In this document: positions 1 to 8,271 of the stretch, piece by piece
Position numbering within the stretch: position 1 is the stretch's first letter
Layout of the letters: each line of letters opens with the position of its first letter
Assembly: GCA_963755155.1 (NCBI GenBank)
Contig: CAVWIV010000013.1
Location: forward strand, 1-64,000
DNA length: 64,000 nt
Reading direction: 5' to 3'
DNA from: PALSA-612 sp963755155
GTDB taxonomy: Bacteria > Actinomycetota > Thermoleophilia > Gaiellales > Gaiellaceae
The notes under the pieces: model-generated
The model's input: only the letters and a program-made list of their open reading frames with translations
The model's database searches: none
Told to the model about the DNA's origin: nothing
Made by a program: the position numbers and the translations under genes

Positions 1-511
1 CGCCCGGGCCTTTGAGCAGGATCCCGCTGTTCGTGATGTCGAGGGAGTACTGGCCGTTCGGGCTCTTGAAGCTGCCCGCGAACGTGCCAGGAGGGCCTGA
101 CGGACCTGACGGGCCGGTCGCTCCCGATGGGCCTGCGGGCCCGGAAGGACCAGGGGCACCCTGAGGGCCTGACGGGCCCTGAGGGCCGGAGGGACCTTCG
201 GGACCGGACAAGCCCGACGGGCCGGTCGGTCCCTGAGCGCCGGAAGGCCCTGACGGCCCCTGCGCGCCGGATGGGCCCTGCGCGCCTGACGGGCCCCGGG
301 CGCCGGATGGGCCTGAGGGCCCCGGCGGGCCCTTGATGCTCCAGTTGACGGCCTTGTCCTTTCCCTCGCAGCCCTTGGGGTCAGCGAGGTACAGGACGCC
401 GTTCGCCTTCTTAGCACACGCACGGATCTGTGGATCGTCCGCGGCCCCGTAGGCGATGCCCCCGGCAAGCAGCAGCCCGCAGAGGGCGACCATCGCAACA
501 GAGCGTCGCAT
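1..511 (-). CDS. Secreted collagen-like repeat protein, C-terminus cut by window edge
   Basis: Reading the minus strand from 511 gives an open frame that runs off the left edge, so the C-terminus is missing. It begins MRRSVAMVALCGLLLAGG, a typical Sec signal peptide, then a short module with two cysteines (ACAKK and KGCEG). Next come 27 uninterrupted Gly-X-Y triplets, mostly GPS, GAQ and GPQ, at about 333 down to 91, and then a non-repetitive part starting TFAGSFKSPNG. Bacterial collagen-like proteins are usually surface or secreted stalk proteins; its function here is not known. An in-frame ATG at 523 is an alternative start. It is divergent from the M16 peptidase. The plus-strand frame over the repeat is only its shadow. 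Confidence 0.85.
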   Translation of the reverse strand, partial: MRRSVAMVALCGLLLAGGIAYGAADDPQIRACAKKANGVLYLADPKGCEGKDKAVNWSIKGPPGPSGPSGARGPSGAQGPSGAQGPSGPSGAQGPTGPSGLSGPEGPSGPQGPSGPQGAPGPSGPAGPSGATGPSGPSGPPGTFAGSFKSPNGQYSLDITNSGILLKGPG

Positions 512-591
512 GCGACCTTCCATGCGACGTTCATCGGCCGGCGCGCCGCAGCCTCGATCCTCCAGGTCAGCTACCCCGTACGCCACGGGGC

Positions 592-606
592 TACGATCTG
601 CCGGTG
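592..606 (+). promoter_or_regulatory. Leaderless promoter of the M16 peptidase
   Basis: TACGAT at 592-597 is followed by six bases and then the GTG start at 604. That spacing places the expected transcription start on the start codon. There is no Shine-Dalgarno sequence. Confidence 0.6.
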
Positions 607-1899
607 CAGGAGTACGTGATCTCCGAGCTCGACTCGGGCGAGCGGCTGATCACCGAGCGCCTCGACCACGTGCGCTCAGTGGCGCTCGGCTTCTGGATCG
701 GAGCGGGCTCGCGGGACGAGCCCGACTCGAAGGCGGGCGTGACGCACTTCATCGAGCACCTCCTCTTCAAGGGCACGCGCTCGTACTCGGCCCAGGAGAT
801 CGCGGAGATCTTCGACGAGATGGGCGGCGAGCTGAACGCGGCCACGTCGCGCGAGTCGACGGTCGTCTACGCCCGCATCCCAGACCGCCATCTCCAGCGC
901 GCCCTCGACGTCATGGCGGACATGGTCTTCGCGCCGACGTTCGCCGACGTCGACGCCGAGCGCGAGGTCGTGCTCGAGGAGATCGCGATGGTGGAGGACA
1001 CGCCCCAGGACCTGGTTCACGACCTCCTGGCCGAAGCCGTCTTCGGCAGCCACGCGCTCGGCAGGCCGGTGATCGGGCGCGCAGGTGTGATCTCGTCCGT
1101 GAGCCGCCGCACGCTCTCGGCCTACCACCGCCAGACGTATCGCGCGGGCAACATCGTCGTCGCCGCGGCGGGCAACCTCGAGCATGATCGCCTGCTGCCG
1201 CTGCTCCAGCGCGCCGCGCACCAGCGCGTCGAGCCGCCGCAGGCGGGCGCGTCCGTGCGCAAGCCACTCGTGAAGCAACCTCCGCCCGGCCTCCGGTTCC
1301 AGCGCAAGGACACGGAGCAGTACCACGTGTGCATCGGCGCGACGGGAATCTCGCGCTCGGACCGCAGGCGGTTCGCCGCCTCGGTGCTGGACGCGATCCT
1401 CGGCGGCTCGGCGTCGTCCCGGCTCTTTCAGGAGATCCGCGAGAAGCGCGGCATGGCGTACGCCGTCTACACGTTCGCCGGCCAGTACTCCGACACGGGG
1501 CAGACCGGCGTCTACATCGGGACGCGGGAGGAGAACCTCGAGCCGTGCCTCGCCATCGTCGGCGAGCAGATCGCAGACGTCGCCGCCGGCAACGTGTCCG
1601 ACGCCGAGCTCGAGCGCGCGAAAGAGAATCTCAAGGGCCGCATCGTCCTCGGCATGGAGTCGACGTCGAGCCGTATGAGCAGGCTCGGCAAGGCTCTCAT
1701 CACCGACACGGAGCTGCTCTCGGTTGATCGCGTGATCGCCGAGATCGACGCCGTGGAGGCGTCGGGCGTGGCCGAGCTCGCCGGTGTGCTGCTTGCGCCG
1801 GAGCAGCTGTCCGCGGCAGGCATCGGGCCGAGCGAGGAGCGCTTCCTCGCCGCCGTGGAGCGCGTGCATCCGGGGCTGCCCGACCAGGCAGCGGCGTGA
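604..1899 (+). CDS. M16 family zinc metallopeptidase (processing-peptidase-like)
   Basis: 431-residue M16 (pitrilysin/insulinase) peptidase of the short, mitochondrial-processing-peptidase type. The inverted zinc motif HFIEH lies near residue 50, and the downstream acidic ligand region reads VVLEEIAMVED. The C-terminal half is the usual inactive M16_C domain. GTG at 604 is chosen because homology begins there (QEYVISELDSGERL) and a -10 box sits six bases upstream; the longer frame from 430 has a low-complexity Arg/Pro-rich leader. The stop overlaps the dapB start (GTGA). An M16 gene next to dapB/dapA is a recurrent arrangement in actinobacteria, often behind pnp, which would lie left of this window if present. 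Confidence 0.9.
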   Translation: MQEYVISELDSGERLITERLDHVRSVALGFWIGAGSRDEPDSKAGVTHFIEHLLFKGTRSYSAQEIAEIFDEMGGELNAATSRESTVVYARIPDRHLQRALDVMADMVFAPTFADVDAEREVVLEEIAMVEDTPQDLVHDLLAEAVFGSHALGRPVIGRAGVISSVSRRTLSAYHRQTYRAGNIVVAAAGNLEHDRLLPLLQRAAHQRVEPPQAGASVRKPLVKQPPPGLRFQRKDTEQYHVCIGATGISRSDRRRFAASVLDAILGGSASSRLFQEIREKRGMAYAVYTFAGQYSDTGQTGVYIGTREENLEPCLAIVGEQIADVAAGNVSDAELERAKENLKGRIVLGMESTSSRMSRLGKALITDTELLSVDRVIAEIDAVEASGVAELAGVLLAPEQLSAAGIGPSEERFLAAVERVHPGLPDQAAA

Positions 1900-2504
1900 A
1901 GGTTCTCCTGCACGGGCGCGGCGGCAAGGTCGGGTCGGTGCTCGGGCCGGCGCTCGAGACAGCGGGGCACGAGCTCGTGGGCGATCTTCGGAAGGCCGAC
2001 GTGATGGTCGACTTCACGACGCCCGACGCCGTCGTGCCGAACGTCGAGGCCGCCGTCGATGCCGGCGTCCCTTCTGTCGTCGGCACCACGGGCGCCGATC
2101 TCACCGAGGTGGGGGAGGGCGCCGCCCGGGTGGGAGTGCCCGTCTTCTACGCGCCGAACTTCGCGCTCGGAGCCGTGCTGATGATGCGCTTCGCCGCTCA
2201 GGCCGCGAAGCACTTCCCGCGCGTCGAGATCGTCGAGGCACACAACGAGGCGAAGGTCGACGCGCCCTCGGGAACGGCGAGGGCGACGGCCGACGCGATC
2301 GGCGGCGACGTCGCCATCCACTCCGTGCGGTTGCCCGGCCTCGTCGCCCACCAGGAGGTGCTGCTGGCGGGGGAGGGGCAGCTGCTGACGATCCGCCACG
2401 ACGCGTTCTCCCGGGAGGCCTACGTACCCGGCGTGCTGCTCGCCCTCGAGCGTGTGCGCAAGCTGCGGCCGGGCCTCACCGTCGGCCTCGACGCGCTCCT
2501 CTAG
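1896..2504 (+). CDS. dapB: 4-hydroxy-tetrahydrodipicolinate reductase, short form
   Basis: DapB reduces hydroxy-tetrahydrodipicolinate with NAD(P)H in the DAP/lysine pathway. Visible features are the N-terminal nucleotide loop GRGGKVG, VDFTTPDA, VVGTTG, APNFALG and the active-site segment EAHNEAKVDAPSGTA. In that segment the catalytic His and Lys are kept, but the usual second His is Asn. At 202 residues it is clearly shorter than the usual 240-270, with the loss mainly in the N-terminal Rossmann part. The GTG start overlaps the peptidase stop by four bases, so the two are probably translationally coupled. dapA follows after 19 bases. Confidence 0.9.
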   Translation: MKVLLHGRGGKVGSVLGPALETAGHELVGDLRKADVMVDFTTPDAVVPNVEAAVDAGVPSVVGTTGADLTEVGEGAARVGVPVFYAPNFALGAVLMMRFAAQAAKHFPRVEIVEAHNEAKVDAPSGTARATADAIGGDVAIHSVRLPGLVAHQEVLLAGEGQLLTIRHDAFSREAYVPGVLLALERVRKLRPGLTVGLDALL

Positions 2505-2510
2505 CGCGGC

Positions 2511-2526
2511 TACGATCAGCCTCGTG
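2511..2526 (+). promoter_or_regulatory. Leaderless promoter of dapA
   Basis: TACGAT at 2511-2516 lies seven bases before the GTG at 2524, with a weak -35 (TCGACG) 17 bases upstream of it. This would give dapA its own leaderless transcript although dapB lies just upstream. Confidence 0.55.
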
Positions 2527-3408
2527 CTCGGCGAAGTCCTGACGGCGATCGTGACGCCGTTCCGCGAGGACGGCTCGGTCGACTTCCACCGCTTCGCGAC
2601 GCTTGCGAACCATCTCGTCGACAACGGCTCGGACGGTCTCGTCGTCGCCGGCACGACCGGTGAGTCGCCGACGCTGTCGGAAGACGAGCGCCTCGAGCTC
2701 TTCCGCATCGCCGTCGGGGCAGTCGGCGAGCGGGCGACCGTCGTCGCCGGCACCGGCACGTACTCGACCGCCGAGTCGATGCACTTGACGGAGCAGGCGC
2801 ACGGGATCGGCGTCGACGCTTTCCTCGTCGTGACGCCGTACTACTCGAAGCCGCCTCCGCGCGGCATCGTCGAGCACTTCAAGGCGATCGCCTCGCTCAG
2901 CGACAAGCCCGTAATCGTCTACAACATCCCCGGCCGCGTCGTCATCAACATCGAGCCGGAGACGATGGCGCAGCTGGCCGAGATCGAGACGGTGAAGGCC
3001 GTCAAGCAGGCGAACGACGACCTGCACCAGGCGCGCTTCATCGTCGAGGAGACCGGCCTCGCCCTCTACGCAGGCGACGACAACCTCATCCACCCCTTCC
3101 TCGAGGTCGGCGGCCTCGGCGGTGTCTGCGTGCACACGCACGTCGTCGGGCCCCGCGTGAAGGAGATGATCCGGCTCTACAAGGCGGGCGACCACGTCGA
3201 GGCGCGGCGGATCGACGAGGAGCTGGAGGCGTCATACGACCTGCTCAAGGTGGTCACGAACCCGATCGCCGTCAAGGCGGCGCTCAACCTGCTCGGGCAC
3301 GAGGTCGGCGGCCTGCGGCTGCCGCTCGTCGAGGCGACCGAGGACGAGATCGCGCAGGTGCGTGCCTGCCTGGAGCGTCTCGGCCTGCTTTCCGCAGTCC
3401 CTGCGTAG
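2524..3408 (+). CDS. dapA: 4-hydroxy-tetrahydrodipicolinate synthase
   Basis: DapA condenses pyruvate with aspartate semialdehyde, the first committed step of DAP/lysine synthesis, as a class I Schiff-base aldolase. At 294 residues it has family length. It shows the GTTGESPTL loop (Thr-Thr pair), YNIPGR (Tyr and Arg of the active site) and the Schiff-base lysine in VKAVKQAND. GTG at 2524 is preferred over the longer frame because homology starts at VLGEVLTAIVTPF and a -10 box lies seven bases upstream. It sits between dapB and RNase J. Confidence 0.95.
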   Translation: MLGEVLTAIVTPFREDGSVDFHRFATLANHLVDNGSDGLVVAGTTGESPTLSEDERLELFRIAVGAVGERATVVAGTGTYSTAESMHLTEQAHGIGVDAFLVVTPYYSKPPPRGIVEHFKAIASLSDKPVIVYNIPGRVVINIEPETMAQLAEIETVKAVKQANDDLHQARFIVEETGLALYAGDDNLIHPFLEVGGLGGVCVHTHVVGPRVKEMIRLYKAGDHVEARRIDEELEASYDLLKVVTNPIAVKAALNLLGHEVGGLRLPLVEATEDEIAQVRACLERLGLLSAVPA

Positions 3409-3420
3409 ACTCAACGCATG
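3406..3420 (+). promoter_or_regulatory. Leaderless promoter of rnj
   Basis: TAGACT at 3406-3411 overlaps the dapA stop and is followed by six bases and the ATG at 3418. No Shine-Dalgarno is present. Confidence 0.6.
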
Positions 3421-5079
3421 AGCAGCGGCGACCCAGTCCGCATCATCCCGCTCGGCGGCCTCGGCGAGGTGGGCAAGAACATGACGGTCATCGAAGGCGA
3501 CGGCGGCTGCCTCGTGATCGACGCCGGCCTTGCGTTCCCGCGCGACGAGCACCTCGGCGTCGACCTCGTGCTGCCCGACATCTCGTATCTCATCGACCGC
3601 GGGCGACCGGTCGACGCGGTCGTGCTCACACACGCGCACGAGGATCACGTGGGCGGCCTGCCGTACCTCCTGCGGGAGGTCGACGCGCCCAGGATCCTCG
3701 GCACGCGCCTGACGCTCGGCCTCGTCCAGTCGAAGCTCGCCGAGCACAAGCTGGCCGACCGCACGGAGCTCGTCGAGGTGATGCCGGAGGACGGGCCGGT
3801 CGAGGAGGGGCCGTTCCGCCTCGAGCTCGTACGGATGGCGCACTCGATACCCGACAACGCCGGCGTCGTCGTCGAGGTCGGCGGCCGGCGCATCTTTCAC
3901 ACGTCGGACTACAAGGTCGACCACACGCCCGTCGACGGCTTCAAGACCGACGTCGGACGCCTCGCTGAGCTCGGCAACCTGGGCGTGGATCTGATGCTCG
4001 GCGACTCGACCAATGCAGAGCGGCCCGGCTACACCGGCTCGGAGCGGCTCGTCGGCGAGGCGTTCCGGCAGATCATCCCGCTGCGCAAGGGCCGCGTGCT
4101 CGTCGCCTCCTTCGCGTCGAACGTCCACCGCATGCAGCAGGCGGTCGACGTCGCACTCGAGTGCGGCCGCAAGGTGTGCGTCGTGGGCAGGTCGATGCGC
4201 AAGAACCTCAACATCGCACGCACGCTCGGCTACATGGACGTGCCCGACGACGTCCTCGTGAAACCCGACGAGCTCGACAACTATCCGCCGGACAAGGTGC
4301 TCATCCTGTGCACAGGTAGCCAGGGCGAGCCGATGTCCGCGCTGACGCGAATCGCGTACCACGACCATCCGACGGTCGACGTCGAGCGCGGCGACACCGT
4401 CATCATCTCCGCGAGGGCCGTGCCCGGGAACGAGTTGCGCGTCCACGACACGATCAACGAGCTGGCGCGGGCAGGCGCGGAGGTGCTGCACCACGAGATC
4501 GCGCAGGTTCACGTCTCCGGCCACGGGAACTCCGAGGAGATCCGCACGGTGATCGGCCTCGTGCGCCCGAAGGCCGTGATGCCGGTGCACGGCGAGTACC
4601 GCATGCTCGCCGCGCAGGCGCGCATGGCCCAGGACGCGGGCGTGCCGGCGAGCTCGATCGTGCTGGCCGAGAACGGCTCCGTCGTCGAGCTGTCGGACGG
4701 CGGCGTCCGGGTGACGGATCGCGTCGACTGCGGAGTGACGTTCGTCGACGGTCTCGCCGTCGGCGACATCTCGGATGTGGCGCTGCGCGACCGCCGTCGC
4801 CTGTCGGAGGACGGCGTCGTGATCGTCGTCGCGACCCTGTCGAGCGCGAACGGCCGCACGACGGCCGCGCCGGAGCTGATCGCGCGCGGCTTCGCAGAGG
4901 CGGACGAGATGCTCGAAGAGCTCCGCGAGGCCGCGAGATCGTCGCTCGAGACGCTCCTCTCGCAGAAGATCGTCGAGATCAAGCTCCTCCAGCAGCACCT
5001 CCATGACGATCTCGGCCAGCTCGTCTACGACCGGACGCGCCGCCGGCCGCTCATCCTTCCCGTCGTGGTCGAGGTATGA
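3418..5079 (+). CDS. rnj: Ribonuclease J
   Basis: 553-residue RNase J, a metallo-beta-lactamase/beta-CASP nuclease with 5'-3' exo- and endonuclease activity in mRNA decay and rRNA maturation. The metal-binding motif HAHEDH gives H72, H74, D76 and H77. Further motif residues include HTSDYKVDHTP, DSTN and the beta-CASP HVSGHG segment. The C-terminal domain is complete. The ATG is six bases downstream of a -10 box. The next gene overlaps its stop (ATGA). The genome also encodes RNase Y at 20867, so both Firmicutes-type nucleases coexist. Confidence 0.96.
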   Translation: MSSGDPVRIIPLGGLGEVGKNMTVIEGDGGCLVIDAGLAFPRDEHLGVDLVLPDISYLIDRGRPVDAVVLTHAHEDHVGGLPYLLREVDAPRILGTRLTLGLVQSKLAEHKLADRTELVEVMPEDGPVEEGPFRLELVRMAHSIPDNAGVVVEVGGRRIFHTSDYKVDHTPVDGFKTDVGRLAELGNLGVDLMLGDSTNAERPGYTGSERLVGEAFRQIIPLRKGRVLVASFASNVHRMQQAVDVALECGRKVCVVGRSMRKNLNIARTLGYMDVPDDVLVKPDELDNYPPDKVLILCTGSQGEPMSALTRIAYHDHPTVDVERGDTVIISARAVPGNELRVHDTINELARAGAEVLHHEIAQVHVSGHGNSEEIRTVIGLVRPKAVMPVHGEYRMLAAQARMAQDAGVPASSIVLAENGSVVELSDGGVRVTDRVDCGVTFVDGLAVGDISDVALRDRRRLSEDGVVIVVATLSSANGRTTAAPELIARGFAEADEMLEELREAARSSLETLLSQKIVEIKLLQQHLHDDLGQLVYDRTRRRPLILPVVVEV

Positions 5080-5627
5080 GCACCGTCGCGACTCGTGACT
5101 GGGCAAGCGTGCTGACGCGCAACGCCGTGGATCCCGAGACGGCCCGCCGGCTCGTCCGCCAGCTCCGCGCCTGCGAAGTATCGGCGCTCGCGTTCTGTCG
5201 CCTGCTCGAGCGGTGGGCGCGCGGTGACGCCGACCCGTGCTCGCCCGGCAAGCGGGAGGCCGCCCTCCAGCGGGCCGCGGACCGTGCGGAGACCGCGATC
5301 GCGGGGTTGGAGAAGCCTCTCGCCCGCTACCTGCTCGAGCTGGAGCCGGATGTTGCCGAAGGTCGGTCGTGGTACGGCGAGCCGGGCCACGCCGAGCTCG
5401 TGGAGTGGGACGCCGTGCTCGACCGCGCAGGCGTCCATGCCGCGCCGTATCGCGTCGCGCAGGCGTATCTCGAGCTCGCAGTGCTCGTGCGCGCGCTCGA
5501 GGGCCTCGCCGATCACGCGCGAGCCGGCTGCCCACCCGAGCGCAACTCGCTCTGGGCCGGCCTGTTCGATCTCCGGGAGAACCTCCTCGACCGTGCCGTC
5601 GAGGATCTGCGCGCGCTCGCTGCGTGA
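5076..5627 (+). CDS. Conserved hypothetical alpha-helical protein
   Basis: 183-residue soluble protein that I do not recognise. It is Arg/Glu/Leu/Ala-rich, predicted almost entirely helical, without signal peptide, membrane segment or metal motif. It overlaps rnj (ATGA) at its start and the ribokinase (GTGA) at its end, so it is very likely co-translated with them. The coupling to RNase J could mean an RNA-related role, but nothing in the sequence shows this. Confidence 0.7.
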   Translation: MSTVATRDWASVLTRNAVDPETARRLVRQLRACEVSALAFCRLLERWARGDADPCSPGKREAALQRAADRAETAIAGLEKPLARYLLELEPDVAEGRSWYGEPGHAELVEWDAVLDRAGVHAAPYRVAQAYLELAVLVRALEGLADHARAGCPPERNSLWAGLFDLRENLLDRAVEDLRALAA

Positions 5628-6442
5628 GTCCTCCGAAGATCGCGGTCGTGGGGTCGGTCAACCTCGACCTCGTCGTGCGCTGCCGGCGTCTGCCGCGGCC
5701 AGGCGAGACGTTGTCGGGCGCGACGTTCGCCCGCTATCCGGGCGGTAAGGGCGCGAACCAGGCCGTAGCTGCCGCGCGGCTCGGGGCCGAGGTGACCTTC
5801 ACCGGCGCCGTCGGCCGCGATTCCTTCGCAGAGGAAGCGCTCGCCGGGCTACGGGACGCCGGCGTGGCGTTGCGCGCGGTCGAGCGGGACGCGCCGACCG
5901 GTGTGGCGCTGATCGAGGTGTCGGCGGACGGCGAGACGACGATCGTCGTGGCTCCGGGCGCGAATGCCGAGCTGGCAGGCGGCGACGTCGACGTGAGCGG
6001 TGCCGATGCGGTGCTCTGCCAGCTCGAGATCTCGGACGAGGCCGTCCACGCAGCCGCCTCGCAGGCTCCATTCCTCTGCCTGAACGCGGCTCCGGCGCGG
6101 CAGATCGACGTCGAGCCCGACCTCCTCGTCGTCAACCGGCTCGAGTGGGAGGTCGCGAGCGACGCCGGCAAGCTCACGGCAGTGACGCTGGGGCCCGAGG
6201 GCGCCGTGTTGCTCGAGGGCGGGGAGGAGGTGGCGCGCGCTGTGCCGCCGGCAGTCGACGCCGTCGACGGCACGGCCGCCGGCGATGCGTTCACCGCGTG
6301 CCTGCTCGTCTCGCTGCTCGAAGGGCGATCGCGTGAGGAGTCGCTTCGGCGGGCATGCGCCGCCGGTGCCCTCGCAGCATCGCGTCCCGGCGCGCAGCCG
6401 TCGCTGCCGACCGCTGTCGAGGTAGACGCGATCCTCGCGTAA
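5624..6442 (+). CDS. rbsK: PfkB-family sugar kinase, probably ribokinase
   Basis: 272-residue PfkB carbohydrate kinase. PfkB motif 1 is GGKGANQAVAAARLG and motif 2 is DGTAAGDAFTA, which holds the catalytic Asp and anion hole. The opening VVGSVNLDLVVRC is ribokinase-like. It is somewhat shorter than E. coli RbsK (about 305). The GTG start at 5624 is set by the four-base overlap with the upstream gene; the longer frame is unsupported. Phosphorylation of ribose would fit the nucleoside hydrolase at 6806 and the nucleoside-type importer at 10994. Substrate identity is inferred. Confidence 0.85.
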   Translation: MSPPKIAVVGSVNLDLVVRCRRLPRPGETLSGATFARYPGGKGANQAVAAARLGAEVTFTGAVGRDSFAEEALAGLRDAGVALRAVERDAPTGVALIEVSADGETTIVVAPGANAELAGGDVDVSGADAVLCQLEISDEAVHAAASQAPFLCLNAAPARQIDVEPDLLVVNRLEWEVASDAGKLTAVTLGPEGAVLLEGGEEVARAVPPAVDAVDGTAAGDAFTACLLVSLLEGRSREESLRRACAAGALAASRPGAQPSLPTAVEVDAILA

Positions 6443-6784
6443 CTAGCGGTCGAGCTCGGCGACGAGGCGCTTCGGCGCGACGATGCGATAGCTCTCCTCG
6501 ATCCAGTCGCGCAGGAGATCGAGCGTCATGCCCGGCGCGCGCAGCGGCACCGTCACCCAGCCCGACCTGCCCAGGCCGTAGCCGGTCGGCTCTGCGCCCT
6601 CGATCGCGAGCGCGTGGCCATGCGACTCGTCGAGCTTCACGGTCATGCGCTTGGACGTGGGCGGACCGAGGAAGACGAAGATCTTCCCGTTGACCTTCGC
6701 CACCTCCTCGCCCCACGGGTGATCGAGGGAGGCGCCGGGGAAGTCGAGCGCGAACGCCAGCAGCTTGTCGCGGACGCCGGCCAC
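6443..6784 (-). CDS. MmcQ/YjbR-like DNA-binding-fold protein
   Basis: 113-residue protein of the MmcQ/YjbR (CyaY-like fold) family, recognised by LAFALDFPGASLDHPWGEE near the N-terminus, then KIFVFLG, MTVKL and the C-terminal DWIEESYRIVAPKRL. The molecular function of the family is not established. The start chosen is GTG at 6784, seven bases behind a minus-strand TATCGT box; the longer frame overlaps the divergent hydrolase. It converges with the ribokinase. Confidence 0.8.
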   Translation of the reverse strand: MAGVRDKLLAFALDFPGASLDHPWGEEVAKVNGKIFVFLGPPTSKRMTVKLDESHGHALAIEGAEPTGYGLGRSGWVTVPLRAPGMTLDLLRDWIEESYRIVAPKRLVAELDR

Positions 6785-6791
6785 GGGCTGG

Positions 6792-6808
6792 ACGATACTC
6801 CGCGCATG
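6792..6808. promoter_or_regulatory. Overlapping divergent leaderless promoters
   Basis: On the plus strand GATACT (6794-6799) lies six bases before the ATG at 6806. On the minus strand TATCGT (6797 down to 6792) lies seven bases before the GTG at 6784. The two -10 boxes overlap physically, so the two genes should compete for polymerase. Confidence 0.55.
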
Positions 6809-7721
6809 CCGACGCCGATCATCCTCGACTGCGACCCCGGGCACGACGACGCAATCGCCATCCTGCTCGCGCTCGCGAGCCCGGAGATCGAGCTGGTCGG
6901 CATCACGACTGTCCACGGCAACCAGACGCTCGAGAAGACGACGGTGAACGCGCTCAAGGTGCTCGAGCTCGCAGGCCGCGCCGATGTGCCCGTCGCCCGT
7001 GGCGCCGAGCGTCCGCTCGTGCGGGAGCTAAGCGTGGCCAACCATGTGCACGGCGAGAGCGGCCTCGACGGGCCGCTGCTGCCCGACCCGACTGCGCAGC
7101 CGGTCGCCGACGATGCCGTGTCGTTTCTGGCGGAACGGCTCGGGCCGGGCGTCGTGCTCTGCCCGACCGGGTCGCTAACGAACATCGCGCGGCTGCTCAC
7201 GGAGCATCCCGGGTTGCGGCCCGAGCGGATCGTGCTGATGGGAGGCGCGATCGGTCTCGGCAATATCACGCCGGCTGCCGAGTTCAACATCTGGGCCGAC
7301 CCGGAAGCGGCGAACCATTGTCTTCGAGAGCGGCATCGACATCACGATGGTCGGGCTCGACGTGACGCATGAGGCGATCGTCGGGCCGGAGCGTGTCGAG
7401 CGGCTGCGGCGGATGGGGCGCATCGGCGCCGTCGTTGCCGAGTGGATCGACTTCTATTCGCTCTATCACCGCGCAACGTACGGCTGGGACGGCCCGCCGG
7501 TGCACGACGCGCTTGCGGTCGCCGCGGTGATTCGTCCCGAGCTGTTGGAGACCGCGCACCGCCACGTCGCGATCGAGACGGAGTCCGAGCTATGCCGCGG
7601 TCGAACGGTGGTCGATCTTTACCCGCGCGGAGAAAGCGCGCCCAACGCACACGTCGCCGTCGCGGTCGACTCGATGGCGTTTCTCGACCTGCTCGAAGAG
7701 CGCATCGCCTACCTCTCCTGA
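6806..7721 (+). CDS. Inosine-uridine preferring nucleoside hydrolase, frameshifted
   Basis: Nucleoside hydrolases cleave ribonucleosides to base plus ribose. The N-terminal part has the calcium-binding signature DCDPGHDDAIAI, plus HGNQTLEKTTVNAL and LMGGAIGLGN. The frame then breaks in EFNIWADPEAA near 7315; the remaining third (IVFESGIDITMVGLDVT, HDALAVAA) is in another frame up to 7721. Removing one base of the CC at 7315-7316 restores an uninterrupted 304-residue protein of normal family length, so this is either a one-base assembly error or a very recent pseudogene. The start has a -10 box six bases upstream. Confidence 0.85.
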
Positions 7722-7742
7722 CGAGAGTGACACGTCCAAGTG

Positions 7743-7784
7743 TCTGACACTGAGGTGTGCCAATTCTGTGCCGATTCGTCCACA
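7743..7784 (+). repeat. Dispersed repeat, copy 1 (beside transposase remnant)
   Basis: About 42 bases matching 48267-48307 with one gap and five mismatches; the shared core contains ACTGAGGTGTGCCA. Just upstream, GTGTCTGACAC (7740-7750) forms a small inverted repeat. It sits between the nucleoside hydrolase stop and the transposase remnant. Confidence 0.7.
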
Positions 7785-7826
7785 GCGGCGCGCAGCTGCC
7801 TCGTGGCGGCGCTACCGTCGTGGAGA

Positions 7827-8271
7827 TGGGACGCTCGGCGAAGCGCTGCTGCCCGACGGTGTCTTCCACGTCTACGCTCGCGGGGTCGCCGGCCATCCCG
7901 TCTTCCTCGACGATGAAGATCGCGAGGCCATTTCTCGTGGCCTTCCGACTCTGCGAGCGACGACATGACTGGATGATGCCACGCCCTCACTCTGCTGTCG
8001 ACGCACTACCACGTCGTGCTGGAGACAACACGTGCAGAACCTTTCGACGGGCCTCCACTGGCTGAACGGACGCTACGCGCGCAGGTTCAACCGCCGCCAC
8101 GACCGCTTCGGACATGTCTTCGCCGAGCGCTTCCAGGCTCGCGTGATCGAGAGCGAGGAGTACCTCTTCGACGCGTGCGAGTACGTCGCTCAGAATCCGG
8201 TCGCGGCAGGCCTCTGCGACGCGCCGGAGGACTGGCCGTGGTCGTACCGCCGCTACCGCGGCGGCGCCTAG
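7827..8271 (+). pseudogene. Degenerate REP-associated tyrosine (Y1/IS200-like) transposase
   Basis: Fragments of a REP-associated tyrosine transposase are spread over at least three frames. In order they are LLPDGVFHVYARG and FLDDEDREA (about 7848-7930), THYHVVLET with the HUH metal motif (about 8001-8027), and then LHWLNGRYARRFNRRH ... EYVAQNPVAAGLC to the stop at 8271. The order matches an intact enzyme, but several frameshifts separate the pieces, far more than the single-base slips elsewhere in the window, so this is a genuine relic. Its stop overlaps the stop of the convergent gene. The neighbouring repeat has a second copy 40 kb away. Confidence 0.8.

Noticed and set aside
127..336. Plus-strand ORF over the Gly-X-Y repeat
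   Set aside because: Reverse shadow of the collagen-like gene; it has no coding features.
3232..5661. Long minus-strand open frame (809 codons) opposite rnj
   Set aside because: Arg/Asp/His-rich shadow of RNase J in GC-rich DNA; the plus-strand gene has clear catalytic motifs.
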